Assembly (NCBI RefSeq): GCF_001613305.1
Contig: NZ_BDCC01000009.1
Coordinates: 310,001 to 374,000, forward strand
DNA length: 64,000 nt
Origin: Nocardia vaccinii NBRC 15922
Lineage (GTDB): Bacteria > Actinomycetota > Actinomycetes > Mycobacteriales > Mycobacteriaceae
Reading direction: 5' to 3'
Positions 15,696-25,212 of the stretch are shown piece after piece. Each line of letters begins with the position of its first letter. Position 1 is the stretch's first letter. Both the position numbers and the translations under genes were made by a program. The notes beneath the pieces are model-generated. The model was given only the letters and a program-made list of their open reading frames with translations, was not told the DNA's origin and did no database searches.

Positions 15696-18257
15696 TTACA
15701 GTTTGACCAGAACTCCGCCGCTGTATTGCGGGATGAGGCGGATCTTGCCCGCGGTGCCGAAATCTATGGTGACGCTGGCTATGGGGCCCGTGCCCTCGGC
15801 GGCTATGACACGGCCCAGGCCGTATTTATCGTGGTTGACCCGATCGCCCACGGCCAGAACCAGGTTCGTGACGCCGCGTTTGGCGCTGCCGGGGGCGGGA
15901 CGGCGGTCGCCACCGCGGACGCCGGGACGTTCGGACCAGCCGTCGCCGCGGGTCCAGTCACGTTCCAGGCCGTCGCCCTCGCCGCGGCGGCGCATGCCGC
16001 GGGCACCGGGTGAGTTGGCCGGTTCCAACCGCTGCCAGTCCATCAGATGACCCGGAATCTCCTGCAAGAAGCGGGATTCCGGATTCGACACCGGCTGTCC
16101 CCAGCCGGACCGGACCACCGCGCGAGTCAGATACAGGCGGCGGCGGGCACGGGTGATGCCGACGTAGGCGAGGCGGCGTTCCTCGGCCAACTCGGTCGGA
16201 TCGCCCAGGGCGCGCATATGCGGGAACTGGCCGTCCTCCCAACCGGTGACGAAGACAACCGGGAATTCCAGCCCCTTGGCGGTGTGCAGGGTCATCATGG
16301 TGACCACCCCGGTGCCCTCGTCGGGAATCTGATCGGTGTCGGCCACCAGGGACACCCGCTCGAGGAATGCGGCCAGTGACCCCGGATCGGGCTCACCCTC
16401 GGCGGCCTCGGGCAACAGCCCCTCCGCGCGGGCAGCCTCCATGTTGTTACGCGCCTCGGAGCTGAATTCGCGTGCGACGCTGACCAATTCGTTGAGGTTG
16501 TCCAGGCGGGCGCCGTCCTGCGGATCATCGGACGCCTCGAGCTCGGCGCGATATCCGGAACGGTCGAGCACCGCCTCGACCACGGTTCCCACATCCGGGA
16601 AATCCAGATCCTCCTGAACACCCGCGGTACGGATCTCCTCCAGCAGATCCAGGAATCCCGCGATGGCGCGCTGAGCCCGCGTATTGAGCAAGGCCACCTT
16701 GCCGTCGGCGGCATCGCGCAGGGCTTGGCCGAAACCGATGCCGCGCTGTTCGGAATGCACGGCCACACACGCCTCGGCGCGATCGCCGATACCGCGACGC
16801 GGGGTGTTCAGGATGCGGCGCAGGCTCACCGCATCCTCCGGATTCTCCAGAACGCGAAGGTAGGCGACGATATCGCGCACTTCTTTGCGCTCGTAGAAGC
16901 GGACGCCGCCGACCACCTTGTACGGCAACCCCATCCGGATGAAGATCTCTTCCAGCGCACGGGAATTGTTGTTGGTGCGGTAGAAGACCGCGACGTCGCC
17001 GTAGTTGTAATCACCCTGGTCGACCAGGCGATCGATCTCGCGCGCGACGAAGGACGCCTCGTCGTGCTCGTTGTCCGCGACGTAGCCGACGATCAGGTCG
17101 CCCTCGCCCGAATCGGTCCACAACTTCTTCTCGCGCCGCCCCTCGTTGCGCGCGATGACCGCGTTCGCCGCGGACAGGATGTGCTGGGTGGAGCGGTAGT
17201 TCTGCTCCAGCAGAATGGTTTCCGCGTCCGGGAAATCGCGCTCGAATTCCTCGATGTTGCGAATGGTCGCGCCGCGGAAGGCGTAGATCGACTGATCGGC
17301 ATCGCCCACCACGCACAGCTCGCTCGGGGCCACCGCATCCTCGCGCCGGGCCGGGGTGAACTCCGGATCCGCCGCTGCCGCACCCGCATCCGCATCGTCC
17401 GTCTCGGTGGCCGGACCCGCGGCGTGATGCCCGACCAGCTCGCGGACCAGGACGTACTGGGCGTGGTTCGTGTCCTGGTACTCGTCCACCAGCACGTGCC
17501 GGAACCGGCGGCGGTAGTACTCGGCCACCTGCGGATGACGTTGCAGCAGGGCGACCGTCTCGCCGATCAGATCGTCGAAGTCCATCGCATTGGCGCCGCG
17601 CAGCCGACGCTGATATTCGGTGTACACCTGAGCGACGATCCGGGGCAGCTGACTCTCGTCGGCCTCCGCGTCGATCGTGGCCTGCTCCGGGTCGATCAGC
17701 TCGTTCTTGAGATTGGAAATGGCGGTGGCGAGCAGGCGCGGGGTGTACTTCTTCGCGTCCAGTTCCAGATCGCGGCCGATCATCGCGAGCAGCCGGCGCG
17801 AATCATCGGCGTCGTAGATGGAGAAGTTGGTGTTCCGGCCGGGCAGCAGCGCGGCCTGGGTGCGCAGGATGCGCACGCAGCTGGAGTGGAACGTGGACAC
17901 CCACATACTCGCCGCGCGCGGGCCGACCAGCCCGGCCACCCGCTCGCGCATCTCGGCGGCGGCCTTGTTGGTGAAGGTGATCGCCAGGATTTGGCCAGGG
18001 GTGACACCGCGGGCGGCCAGCAGATAGGCGATCCGGCGAGTCAGCACCGCGGTCTTGCCCGATCCGGCGCCCGCGACGATCAGCAGCGGTGTGCCGCTGT
18101 GCACCACCGCCGCACGCTGCTGCGGATTCAGACCCTCGAGTAGCCGCTCGACCGCACCCGCCGCCGCATCGTGCGAGGGGCCCGCCGCATGCCCCGCGTC
18201 ATCTGCCTGCCCCGTCCGCGCGTGCGGACGCCTCTTGTCAGCCACCGTGGTCTCCAT
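15696..18257 (-). CDS. uvrD1: UvrD/PcrA-family superfamily 1 DNA helicase
   Basis: 853 residues with an ATG start. It is an ATP-dependent 3'-5' DNA translocase/helicase of nucleotide excision repair and replication-conflict repair. Walker A is VAGAGSGKTAVLTRR, motif Ia AITFTNKAAAEMRERV, motif II VDEYQDTNHAQY, motif III GDADQSIYAFRGA, motif IV LEQNYRST, motif V MTLHTAKGLEFPVVFV and motif VI AYVGITRARRRLYL. The final 50 residues (GDRVNHDKYGLGRVIA...) form the Tudor-like domain that contacts RNA polymerase in PcrA and that binds Ku in mycobacterial UvrD1. It is divergent from chorismate mutase as in M. tuberculosis, and its promoter matches the RecA-independent DNA-damage motif. Confidence 0.97.
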   Translation of the reverse strand: METTVADKRRPHARTGQADDAGHAAGPSHDAAAGAVERLLEGLNPQQRAAVVHSGTPLLIVAGAGSGKTAVLTRRIAYLLAARGVTPGQILAITFTNKAAAEMRERVAGLVGPRAASMWVSTFHSSCVRILRTQAALLPGRNTNFSIYDADDSRRLLAMIGRDLELDAKKYTPRLLATAISNLKNELIDPEQATIDAEADESQLPRIVAQVYTEYQRRLRGANAMDFDDLIGETVALLQRHPQVAEYYRRRFRHVLVDEYQDTNHAQYVLVRELVGHHAAGPATETDDADAGAAAADPEFTPARREDAVAPSELCVVGDADQSIYAFRGATIRNIEEFERDFPDAETILLEQNYRSTQHILSAANAVIARNEGRREKKLWTDSGEGDLIVGYVADNEHDEASFVAREIDRLVDQGDYNYGDVAVFYRTNNNSRALEEIFIRMGLPYKVVGGVRFYERKEVRDIVAYLRVLENPEDAVSLRRILNTPRRGIGDRAEACVAVHSEQRGIGFGQALRDAADGKVALLNTRAQRAIAGFLDLLEEIRTAGVQEDLDFPDVGTVVEAVLDRSGYRAELEASDDPQDGARLDNLNELVSVAREFSSEARNNMEAARAEGLLPEAAEGEPDPGSLAAFLERVSLVADTDQIPDEGTGVVTMMTLHTAKGLEFPVVFVTGWEDGQFPHMRALGDPTELAEERRLAYVGITRARRRLYLTRAVVRSGWGQPVSNPESRFLQEIPGHLMDWQRLEPANSPGARGMRRRGEGDGLERDWTRGDGWSERPGVRGGDRRPAPGSAKRGVTNLVLAVGDRVNHDKYGLGRVIAAEGTGPIASVTIDFGTAGKIRLIPQYSGGVLVKL

Positions 18258-18266
18258 CGCTCTCCC

Positions 18267-18289
18267 ACGCTACCGGCGAGCACCGACAA
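18267..18289 (-). promoter_or_regulatory. RecA-independent (PafBC-type) DNA-damage promoter of uvrD1
   Basis: On the minus strand TTGTCGGTG (18289-18281), an 8-base spacer and TAGCGT (18272-18267) match TTGTCRGTG-N8-TANNNT exactly. The expected start point falls within a few bases of the uvrD1 ATG at 18257, so the mRNA is nearly leaderless. Confidence 0.75.
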
Positions 18290-18518
18290 GCTTGTAGCCG
18301 TGTACCCAGCATGGCAGACTGACCACATGTCCAGTGCTCGCGCAACCACTGCAGCCCGGCCGACCGCCGTCCACCCCGGTCGCCGATTTCGCATTTGAGC
18401 GCATGGGTGACGAAGGGGGGAATATATGGCCCACCGGGCCTGATTCACGGTGAAAGAACCCATCGGTAACGGCCAGCGGTCGCCCGCCGATCGAAGTTCT
18501 GACACGAGGAGAAGAAGT

Positions 18519-18812
18519 ATGAGCACCTCTACGACGACGACCGGGTCCGATGCCGCGCTGCCCAGCAGCGAGGCGGAGATCGACAAGCTCCGCAAGGAGA
18601 TCGACCGCCTCGACGCGGAGATCCTGGCCGCGATCAAACGCCGCACCGAGATCTCGCGAATCATCGGCCGCACTCGCATGGCCAACGGCGGTACGCGGCT
18701 GGTCCACTCCCGCGAGATGAAGGTCCTCGAGCGTTTCAGCGAGCTGGGCCAGGAGGGCCACACGCTCGCCATGCTGCTGTTGCGCCTGGGTCGCGGCCGT
18801 CTCGGCCGCTGA
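18519..18812 (+). CDS. Chorismate mutase, AroQ class (Rv0948c type)
   Basis: 97 residues from ATG at 18519, with GAGGAGAAG before it. An upstream in-frame ATG (18450) is unlikely. It converts chorismate to prephenate for Phe/Tyr synthesis. The all-helical AroQ fold shows in ..EIDKLRKEIDRLDAEILAAIKRRTEISRIIGR (catalytic Arg and Lys positions) and GTRLVHSREMKVLERF. The C-terminus LLLRLGRGRLGR is the tail that inserts into DAHP synthase and activates the mutase in the M. tuberculosis complex. There is no signal peptide, so it is the cytosolic form. Confidence 0.93.
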   Translation: MSTSTTTTGSDAALPSSEAEIDKLRKEIDRLDAEILAAIKRRTEISRIIGRTRMANGGTRLVHSREMKVLERFSELGQEGHTLAMLLLRLGRGRLGR

Positions 18813-18859
18813 CCCACAATCAGCCGAGATCGGCTCGGTCACATCGCATTTCGCATCGG

Positions 18860-18891
18860 ACCGCCCCGGGCATCGGTCCCGGGGCGGTTTT
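18860..18891 (+). terminator. Chorismate mutase terminator
   Basis: Perfect 11-bp stem (18860-18870 with 18878-18888), 7-nt loop, followed by TTTT on the plus strand. It lies between convergent genes. Confidence 0.85.
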
Positions 18892-18918
18892 CGCTGTCCT
18901 GCCGCAGTCGCTCGCCGG

Positions 18919-20370
18919 CTACGGCAGCGCGATGTACTTGGTCGACAGATACTCCTCGATGCCCTCGGTGCCGCCCTCGCGGCCGAAGCCCGATGCCTTC
19001 ACCCCGCCGAAGGGCGCGGCCGGATCGGAGATGACGCCCCGGTTGATGCCGACCATGCCGCTCTCCAGGCCCTCGGCGATGCGCAGCGCCCGGTCCAGAT
19101 CCCGGGTGTAAACGTAGGCGACCAGGCCGAATTCGGTGTCGTTGGCCGCGGCCAGGCCCTGCTCCTCGGTATCGAACCCGATGATCGGCGCGACCGGCCC
19201 GAACACCTCCTCGCTCAGGATGCGGGCATTCGACGGCACATCGACCAGCACCGTGGCCGGATAGAAGTAGCCGGGACCACCGGGCGCCTTGCCGCCGGTT
19301 CGCACCTGCGCCCCCTTGGACACGGCGTCGTCGACCAGTTCGCTGACCGTGTCGAGCTGGTCGGCGTTGATCAGCGGACCCAGCGTGGTGTCCGGATCCG
19401 CGCCCGGGCCGAGGGTGGTCCGCTGAACCGCGGTGACGAACTTCTGGGTGAATTCCTCGATCACCGAGTTGTGCACGTGGAAACGGTTGGCCGCGGTGCA
19501 CGCCTCACCGCCGTTGCGGAGTTTGGCCAGCATCGCCCCCTCGACCGCCGCATCGATGTCGGCATCGTCGAACACCACGAACGGGGCGTTGCCGCCGAGT
19601 TCCATCGAGGTGCGCAGCAGGCCGTGCGCGGAGGATTCCACCAGCTTCTTGCCGACCTCGGTCGATCCGGTGAAGGTGAGCTTGCGCAGGCGCGGGTCGT
19701 TGATCAGCGGCGCGGTCACCGCGCCGGAACGGCGGCTGGTGATCACCGACAGCACACCGTCGGGCAGGCCCGCGTCACGGCACAGCTGCGCCAGTAGCAG
19801 CATGGTCAGCGGAGTGGCCGAGGCCGGTTTGACGATGATCGTGCAGCCCGCCGCCAGCGCGGGGCCGATCTTGCGAGTTCCCATGGCCAGCGGGAAGTTC
19901 CACGGCGTGATCGCCAGACACGGCCCGACCGGCTGTTTGTGCACCATGATGCGGCCGGTGCCGGTCGGCGCGGTCTGGTAGCGGCCGTGGATGCGCACGG
20001 CCTCCTCGCTGAACCAGCGGAAGAATTCCGCGCCGTAGCGCACCTCGTTGCGGCTCTCGGGCAGCGCCTTACCCATTTCCAAGGTCATCAGCAGCGCGAA
20101 ATCCTCGGTGTGCTCGATGATCCGCTCGTAGACCGCGCGCAGGATCTCGCCGCGCTGCCGGGCCGGGGTGGCGGCCCACTCGTCCTGCACCGCCACCGCG
20201 GCGTCGAGGGCGCGCACCGCGTCCTCGGGGGTGGCGTCGGCCACCTCGGCGAGGGTTTCGCCGGTCGCCGGATTCTCCACCGGGAAGGTCGCGCCACCGG
20301 TGGCATCCACCGGGCCGCCGATCCAGAGTTGTGTGGGGACGGATGCGAGTAGTTCTCGTTCGGACACCAT
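18919..20370 (-). CDS. gabD: NAD(P)-dependent succinate-semialdehyde dehydrogenase
   Basis: 483 residues with an ATG start. It is an aldehyde dehydrogenase superfamily enzyme that oxidises succinate semialdehyde to succinate (GABA shunt). TPWNFPLAMGTRKIGPALAAGCTIIVKPA binds the cofactor, FTGSTEVGKKL follows the Rossmann fold, MELGGNAPF carries the general-base Glu, and GGEACTAANRFHVH the catalytic Cys. EEVFGPVAP and the C-terminal oligomerisation strand are intact, and length is normal. It stands alone, convergent with chorismate mutase. Other short-chain semialdehydes could be substrates. Confidence 0.92.
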   Translation of the reverse strand: MVSERELLASVPTQLWIGGPVDATGGATFPVENPATGETLAEVADATPEDAVRALDAAVAVQDEWAATPARQRGEILRAVYERIIEHTEDFALLMTLEMGKALPESRNEVRYGAEFFRWFSEEAVRIHGRYQTAPTGTGRIMVHKQPVGPCLAITPWNFPLAMGTRKIGPALAAGCTIIVKPASATPLTMLLLAQLCRDAGLPDGVLSVITSRRSGAVTAPLINDPRLRKLTFTGSTEVGKKLVESSAHGLLRTSMELGGNAPFVVFDDADIDAAVEGAMLAKLRNGGEACTAANRFHVHNSVIEEFTQKFVTAVQRTTLGPGADPDTTLGPLINADQLDTVSELVDDAVSKGAQVRTGGKAPGGPGYFYPATVLVDVPSNARILSEEVFGPVAPIIGFDTEEQGLAAANDTEFGLVAYVYTRDLDRALRIAEGLESGMVGINRGVISDPAAPFGGVKASGFGREGGTEGIEEYLSTKYIALP

Positions 20371-20588
20371 GTGACCAGCCTATGCCCGGCTGTCCAGCGC
20401 ACCGGGCGGTCCGGCCGCACCGCGTCCGCGGCGCCCGCCGCCGCGATCAGGACGGTGCGGACCGGCCTGGACCATGGTCTGATGACTGTCGGGCCCGGAC
20501 GCGCTCGGCCCGGTCGAGCACCGTTCGCGGCCCCGGATGAACACCGAACGAAGATCGAACGAAGATCGTGTGAGGAGAAGATCCAATC

Positions 20589-20891
20589 GTGCGGAAAACG
20601 GCTGTCGTAGTAATCATGGCCCTCGCCATCGCCGCATTCTCGGCGGGTGCTGGTAGTGCCGCCACCATCGCCGGAATCGACCTGGGCCCCATCGCCAGCG
20701 GCAGCGGTGGTCTCGGCGCCTAGACGCCGCAGGACGACAACACCCCGCCCACTCCGCCCAACGGAGACCATGTCGGCGACCCCTGCCGGGCCGGTGGCAA
20801 CAAGCCCGGCCACAAGCAGTGGGTGCATCTGAACGACGATGCCGCCGCGCACTACGGCACCCGCTGGATGTGGATCTGCCGGGCGAACTGA
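20589..20891 (+). pseudogene. Small secreted-protein gene interrupted by one in-frame TAG
   Basis: A GTG start with a strong ribosome binding site (AGGAGAAG about ten bases upstream) opens a signal peptide (KTAVVVIMALAIAAFSAGAGSAA) and a short linker. TAG at 20721-20723 stops translation after 44 residues. The same frame then continues for 55 codons to TGA at 20889, encoding a Pro-rich linker and a compact domain with two Cys (GDPCRAGGNKPGHKQWVHL, TRWMWICRAN). The uninterrupted product would be a 100-residue secreted protein with one probable disulfide. A single point nonsense mutation is the simplest reading. Amber readthrough or a sequencing error are alternatives. Confidence 0.7.
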
Positions 20892-20984
20892 TCGATCGCA
20901 CGGCCGCGGCGCACCCGTCGCCGCGGCCGGCGACATCGGTTGCATTGCCGACATGCACGCGGGACTGGCGGTAATGTCGGATCG

Positions 20985-22622
20985 GTGAGCAGCGACATCA
21001 CCGCGACGGCGGCCTGGCGGAAACTGCGGGAACACTATTCGGCGATCGCCGACCGGACGCTGCGCGAACTCTTCGCCGAAGATCCGCGGCGCGGCCACGA
21101 ACTGACGGTTCGGATCGCCGATCTGCACATCGACTACAGCAAGCATCGTGTGACCCGCGAAACCCTCGATCTCCTGGTCGGATTGGCCGAGGCCGCCGGT
21201 GTGGCGCAGCGACGCGACGCGATGTTCCGCGGCGAGCACATCAACACCTCCGAGGATCGCGCGGTGGGACATATCGCACTGCGCCTGCCGCCGGGGGCAT
21301 CGCTGACCATCGATGGCGAGGATGCGGGCGCACAGGTGCACGAAGTTCTGCGTGCCATGGGCGATTTCACCGATGAGCTGCGATCCGGGCAGTGGCGCGG
21401 CGCGACCGGCGAACGCATCACGACGGTGGTGAACATCGGCATCGGCGGCTCCGATCTGGGGCCGGTGATGGTGTACCAGGCATTGCGGCACTACGTCGAC
21501 GCCGGAATCTCGGCACGCTTCGTCTCCAATGTCGACCCCGCCGATCTGACCGCGAAACTCGACGGCCTCGATCCGGCATCGACGCTGTTCATCATTGCCT
21601 CCAAGACCTTTTCGACGCTCGAGACGCTCACCAACGCGACCGCCGCGCGCCGCTGGCTGGTGGATGCGCTGGGCGAGGACGCGGTCGCCAAACACTTCGT
21701 GGCCGTGTCCACCAATGCCGAGCGGGTGGCCGCGTTCGGCATCGACACCGCCAATATGTTCGGCTTCTGGGATTGGGTCGGCGGCCGCTACTCGGTCGAT
21801 TCGGCGATCGGTCTGGCGGTGATGGCGACGATCGGGCGTGCGCGGTTCGCGGAGTTCCTGGCCGGAATGCACAGTGTCGACCAGCATTTCGCGCAGACGC
21901 CGCTGGCGGAGAACGCGCCGGTGCTGCTGGCGTTGCTCGGCGTGTGGTACTCGAATTTCTTCGGCGCACAGTCCCGGGCGGTGTTGCCGTACTCGAACGA
22001 TCTGGCCCGTTTTCCGGCCTATCTGCAGCAGCTGACCATGGAGTCCAACGGCAAATCCGTTCGCGCCGACGGCTCCCCGGTCACTACCTCCACCGGTGAG
22101 GTCTTCTGGGGTGAGCCGGGTACGAACGGGCAGCACGCCTTCTACCAGCTGCTGCATCAGGGCACCCGGCTGATTCCGGCCGATTTCATCGGATTCGCCC
22201 GGCCCACCGACGATCTGCCGACCCGCGACGGCACCGGCAGCATGCACGACATCCTGATGAGCAACCTGTTCGCGCAGACGAAGGTGCTGGCGTTCGGCAA
22301 GACCGCCGAGGAGATCGCCGCCGAAGGCACCGACCCGGATGTGGTGCCGCACAAGGTGATGCCCGGCAATCGCCCCACCACCGCCATCCTCGCCCCCGAG
22401 CTGACCCCCTCGGTTCTGGGGCAGCTCATCGCCCTCTACGAACATCAGGTCTTCGTGGAAGGCACCATCTGGGGTATCGACAGTTTCGACCAGTGGGGCG
22501 TGGAACTGGGCAAACAGCAGGCCCTCGAACTGGCCCCGCTGCTCACCTCCTCCGAAGATCCCGCCTCCCAAGGCGACTCGTCCACCGACGCCCTCATCAG
22601 CTGGTACCGCGAGCACCGCTGA
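20985..22622 (+). CDS. pgi: Glucose-6-phosphate isomerase
   Basis: 545 residues from GTG at 20985, where [17 protein letters not shown] begins the conserved N-terminus. An ATG at 20940 would add 15 atypical residues. It interconverts glucose-6-P and fructose-6-P. The SIS-fold signatures are clear: [69 protein letters not shown] and [11 protein letters not shown] with the catalytic Lys. Orientation relative to chorismate mutase and uvrD1 matches M. tuberculosis Rv0946c. Confidence 0.97.
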   Translation: MSSDITATAAWRKLREHYSAIADRTLRELFAEDPRRGHELTVRIADLHIDYSKHRVTRETLDLLVGLAEAAGVAQRRDAMFRGEHINTSEDRAVGHIALRLPPGASLTIDGEDAGAQVHEVLRAMGDFTDELRSGQWRGATGERITTVVNIGIGGSDLGPVMVYQALRHYVDAGISARFVSNVDPADLTAKLDGLDPASTLFIIASKTFSTLETLTNATAARRWLVDALGEDAVAKHFVAVSTNAERVAAFGIDTANMFGFWDWVGGRYSVDSAIGLAVMATIGRARFAEFLAGMHSVDQHFAQTPLAENAPVLLALLGVWYSNFFGAQSRAVLPYSNDLARFPAYLQQLTMESNGKSVRADGSPVTTSTGEVFWGEPGTNGQHAFYQLLHQGTRLIPADFIGFARPTDDLPTRDGTGSMHDILMSNLFAQTKVLAFGKTAEEIAAEGTDPDVVPHKVMPGNRPTTAILAPELTPSVLGQLIALYEHQVFVEGTIWGIDSFDQWGVELGKQQALELAPLLTSSEDPASQGDSSTDALISWYREHR

Positions 22623-22783
22623 GACCGATCACATACGCGCCGGACCGGGAAATGCGCCCTGCTCGTTCGGCCTTCCGGTGACGTTGTCGTCATGGCGGTT
22701 TCGCGGTTCCGGCTGCTGGACGACCGGCTCGCGGCCCGGCAGAGGACTCGTGATGTGAGGGGCCGGGCGGATCGACCCCGCGG

Positions 22784-24406
22784 TCAGTCCACGTAGGCGC
22801 GTTCCAGGATGGCCGAGGTATCCACGCCAGTGGGCAGAGTGCCGAAGGCAATACCCCAGTCGCCGCCGAATCTGCTCGCGCAGAAGGCGTCCGCGACCGC
22901 GGCATGGCCGTGACGGACCAGTTGCGCGCCCTGCAGCACCAGTGCCATCAGCTCGACCACCCGGCGGGCGCGATATTCGATATCGCCGAGGTCGGTGAGT
23001 TCCTTGCCGATTCGATCGATCGCGTCGTCGAGATGGTGGTTCGCGCCGCGAGCCAGCGAAACCTCGTTGAAATACGCCTCCACGCTCTCGGGCTGACGGC
23101 CCATGGCGCGCAACGCATCCAGCGCGGCGACATTGCCCGAACCCTCCCAGATCGACATCAACGGAGACTCGCGGAACAGCCGGGGCATGCCCGATTCCTC
23201 GACATATCCGTTGCCGCCCAGGCATTCCAGCGCCTCCGCGGCGTGCACGGGGGCGCGCTTGCACACCCAGTACTTGGTGACCGCGAGGGCGATCCGGCGC
23301 AGCGCGGCCTCGGCCGGATCGCCTCCGGCGCGATCGGTGGCCCCGGCCAGGCGCATCATCACGGTGGTCGCGGCGTCGGATTCGATCACCAGATCGGCCA
23401 GGACATTCCGCATGGCGGGTTGATCGATCAGCTTGGCGCCGAACACTTCCCGGTGCCGCGCGTGGTGCACCGCCTGGACGAGCCCGGCGCGCATTCCGGT
23501 TGCCGAGCCGATCACACAGTCCAGCCTGGTCATATTGACCATCTCGATGATGGTCTTGACGCCCGCGCCCTCCCGGCCGACCAGCCAGCCGACGGCGTTC
23601 TCGTATTCGATCTCGGACGAGGCGTTGGACTTGTTGCCCAATTTGTCCTTGAGGCGTTGCAGGCGAAGGGCATTGCGGCTGCCGTCGGGAAGTACGCGCG
23701 GCAGCAGGAAGCAGGACAGTCCGTCCGGCGCCTGGGCCAGGGTGAGGAACATATCCGACATCGGCGCGGAGGTGAACCACTTGTGCCCGACGATGCGGTA
23801 GGAGCCGTCGGATTGCGGTGTGGCGGTGGTGGTGTTCGCGCGGACGTCCGAGCCGCCCTGTTTCTCCGTCATCGACATTCCGGCGATCAGACCGGCCTTG
23901 CCGGACGGCTCGCGCAGCCCGAAATCGTAAGTGCGCGAACCCAGCAGCGGCTCGTACCGGGCGGCCAGCTCTGGATTGTGCCGCAGCGCGGGCACGATCG
24001 CGTAGGTCATCGAGATCGGGCACATGTGACCGGCATCGGCCATCCCCCAGGTGTAGAACTTGGCCGCACGGGCGGTGTGCGCGCCCGGACGCTCATCCAG
24101 CCAGGGCGAGCCGTGCAGGCCGTGCGCCACCGCGACGTCCATCAGCCGGTGCCAGTACGGGTGGAACTCCACCTCGTCGATCCGGTTGCCGTAGCGGTCG
24201 TGCGTATGCAGCACCGGCGGGTACTCGTTGGCCACCCGGCCCCATTCCTGGGCCTCGAACCCGCCTGCGAGCGCGCCCAATTCGCGCACCTCGGGCTCCG
24301 CCCAGCCCGCACCCTCGCGGTGCAGGCCCTCGATCAGCGCCGGATTGCGCGAGTTGTCGAACGGAACGATATTCGGAACCTGGTTGAACACCTCGTGGGT
24401 GGGCAT
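22784..24406 (-). CDS. AidB-like acyl-CoA dehydrogenase family flavoprotein
   Basis: 540 residues with an ATG start. The N-terminus THEVFNQVPNIVPFDNSRNPALIEGL and overall length match the AidB branch rather than ordinary 380-residue acyl-CoA dehydrogenases. FAD-binding GMSMTEKQGGSDVRAN and KWFTSAPMSDMFLTLAQ are present, and the C-terminal helical part has ALECLGGNGYVEESGMPRLFRE and WEGSGNVAALDALR. E. coli AidB binds DNA and is induced by alkylation. Many actinobacterial relatives probably act on acyl-CoA or isovaleryl-CoA. It lies nine bases after a TetR gene on the same strand and opposite a crotonase, which favours a catabolic role. Confidence 0.88.
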   Translation of the reverse strand: MPTHEVFNQVPNIVPFDNSRNPALIEGLHREGAGWAEPEVRELGALAGGFEAQEWGRVANEYPPVLHTHDRYGNRIDEVEFHPYWHRLMDVAVAHGLHGSPWLDERPGAHTARAAKFYTWGMADAGHMCPISMTYAIVPALRHNPELAARYEPLLGSRTYDFGLREPSGKAGLIAGMSMTEKQGGSDVRANTTTATPQSDGSYRIVGHKWFTSAPMSDMFLTLAQAPDGLSCFLLPRVLPDGSRNALRLQRLKDKLGNKSNASSEIEYENAVGWLVGREGAGVKTIIEMVNMTRLDCVIGSATGMRAGLVQAVHHARHREVFGAKLIDQPAMRNVLADLVIESDAATTVMMRLAGATDRAGGDPAEAALRRIALAVTKYWVCKRAPVHAAEALECLGGNGYVEESGMPRLFRESPLMSIWEGSGNVAALDALRAMGRQPESVEAYFNEVSLARGANHHLDDAIDRIGKELTDLGDIEYRARRVVELMALVLQGAQLVRHGHAAVADAFCASRFGGDWGIAFGTLPTGVDTSAILERAYVD

Positions 24407-24415
24407 GCGGAACTC

Positions 24416-25096
24416 CTATTCGGGCGACGCCGGGGCTCGGTCGTCGCGGGTCTGCGGGGTGCGGGCATCCGGATGCGCACCGCCCACACCACGGACGTCT
24501 GCGAATCCCAACGCGCGCAGGGCGAAATCCACGAGTTCGGGAATCACGGACTCGCTCTGCCGCGCCTCGCCGAGCGGGCCGACCAGCACCTCGCCGATGG
24601 CTCCGACCAGGGCTGCGGCGCTGATCCGCGGATTCTGGGGCGGCAACCGGCCTCCGGCCACGCCCTCGGCGACGGCGGTTTCGTAGATCTCGGCGAAGGC
24701 GCGACGGAAACGCAGCCGCTCGGCGTCGACGACCGTATCCACCGGTTCGGCGAGCAGGACGTAGGCCAGCTTCGGGTTCTTCAACGCGCGACCGGCGAAG
24801 GTCTCCACGGATGCGGTGACGCGCTCGACCACATCCCCGGACCCGGCCGCACCCGCCTGCGCGACGGCGGCCACCTCACGCGCCACGACCTCGCGGAACA
24901 CCGCGGTGACCAATTCGGACTTGCCGCTGAAGTGCTTGTACACGGTGCCCGTGGCCACTCCTGCCTCGGCTGCGACCGCCGCCATCGACAGCCCGGCGAA
25001 ACCCTCGCGGGAGAGCACCCGCGTGGTCGCGTGCACGATCACGCCCGCCTGTTTGTCGAGACGGGCCTGCACAGCGGGGGTTCTGCGGTAGGCCAC
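24416..25096 (-). CDS. TetR-family transcriptional repressor
   Basis: 226 residues with a GTG start. The N-terminal HTH (about 20-65) reads VIVHATTRVLSREGFAGLSMAAVAAEAGVATGTVYKHFSGKSELV, a textbook TetR motif. The C-terminal ligand-binding domain is helical, followed by a disordered Arg/Pro tail. The gene is the first of a two-gene unit with the AidB-like dehydrogenase and is divergent from an enoyl-CoA hydratase. A palindrome immediately before its start codon is the likely operator for both. The ligand may be an acyl-CoA, by context only. Confidence 0.9.
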   Translation of the reverse strand: MAYRRTPAVQARLDKQAGVIVHATTRVLSREGFAGLSMAAVAAEAGVATGTVYKHFSGKSELVTAVFREVVAREVAAVAQAGAAGSGDVVERVTASVETFAGRALKNPKLAYVLLAEPVDTVVDAERLRFRRAFAEIYETAVAEGVAGGRLPPQNPRISAAALVGAIGEVLVGPLGEARQSESVIPELVDFALRALGFADVRGVGGAHPDARTPQTRDDRAPASPE

Positions 25097-25098
25097 GC

Positions 25099-25125
25099 AA
25101 GAAGTGAATCATAAATTCATTTCTT
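25099..25125. promoter_or_regulatory. TetR operator in the tetR/crotonase divergent region
   Basis: Inverted repeat AAGAAGTGAAT-N5-ATTCATTTCTT (11-5-11, one mismatch). It starts two bases upstream of the tetR GTG and lies before the divergent hydratase gene. It would block tetR itself and probably the hydratase. Confidence 0.65.
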
Positions 25126-25212
25126 GACGCAAGCCCCGAGCGGAGACGTATCGTCGGGTATCGGCAACGGACCAGCGCCACCCGCGGGTACGACCAACAG
25201 CGAGGAGCAGAT

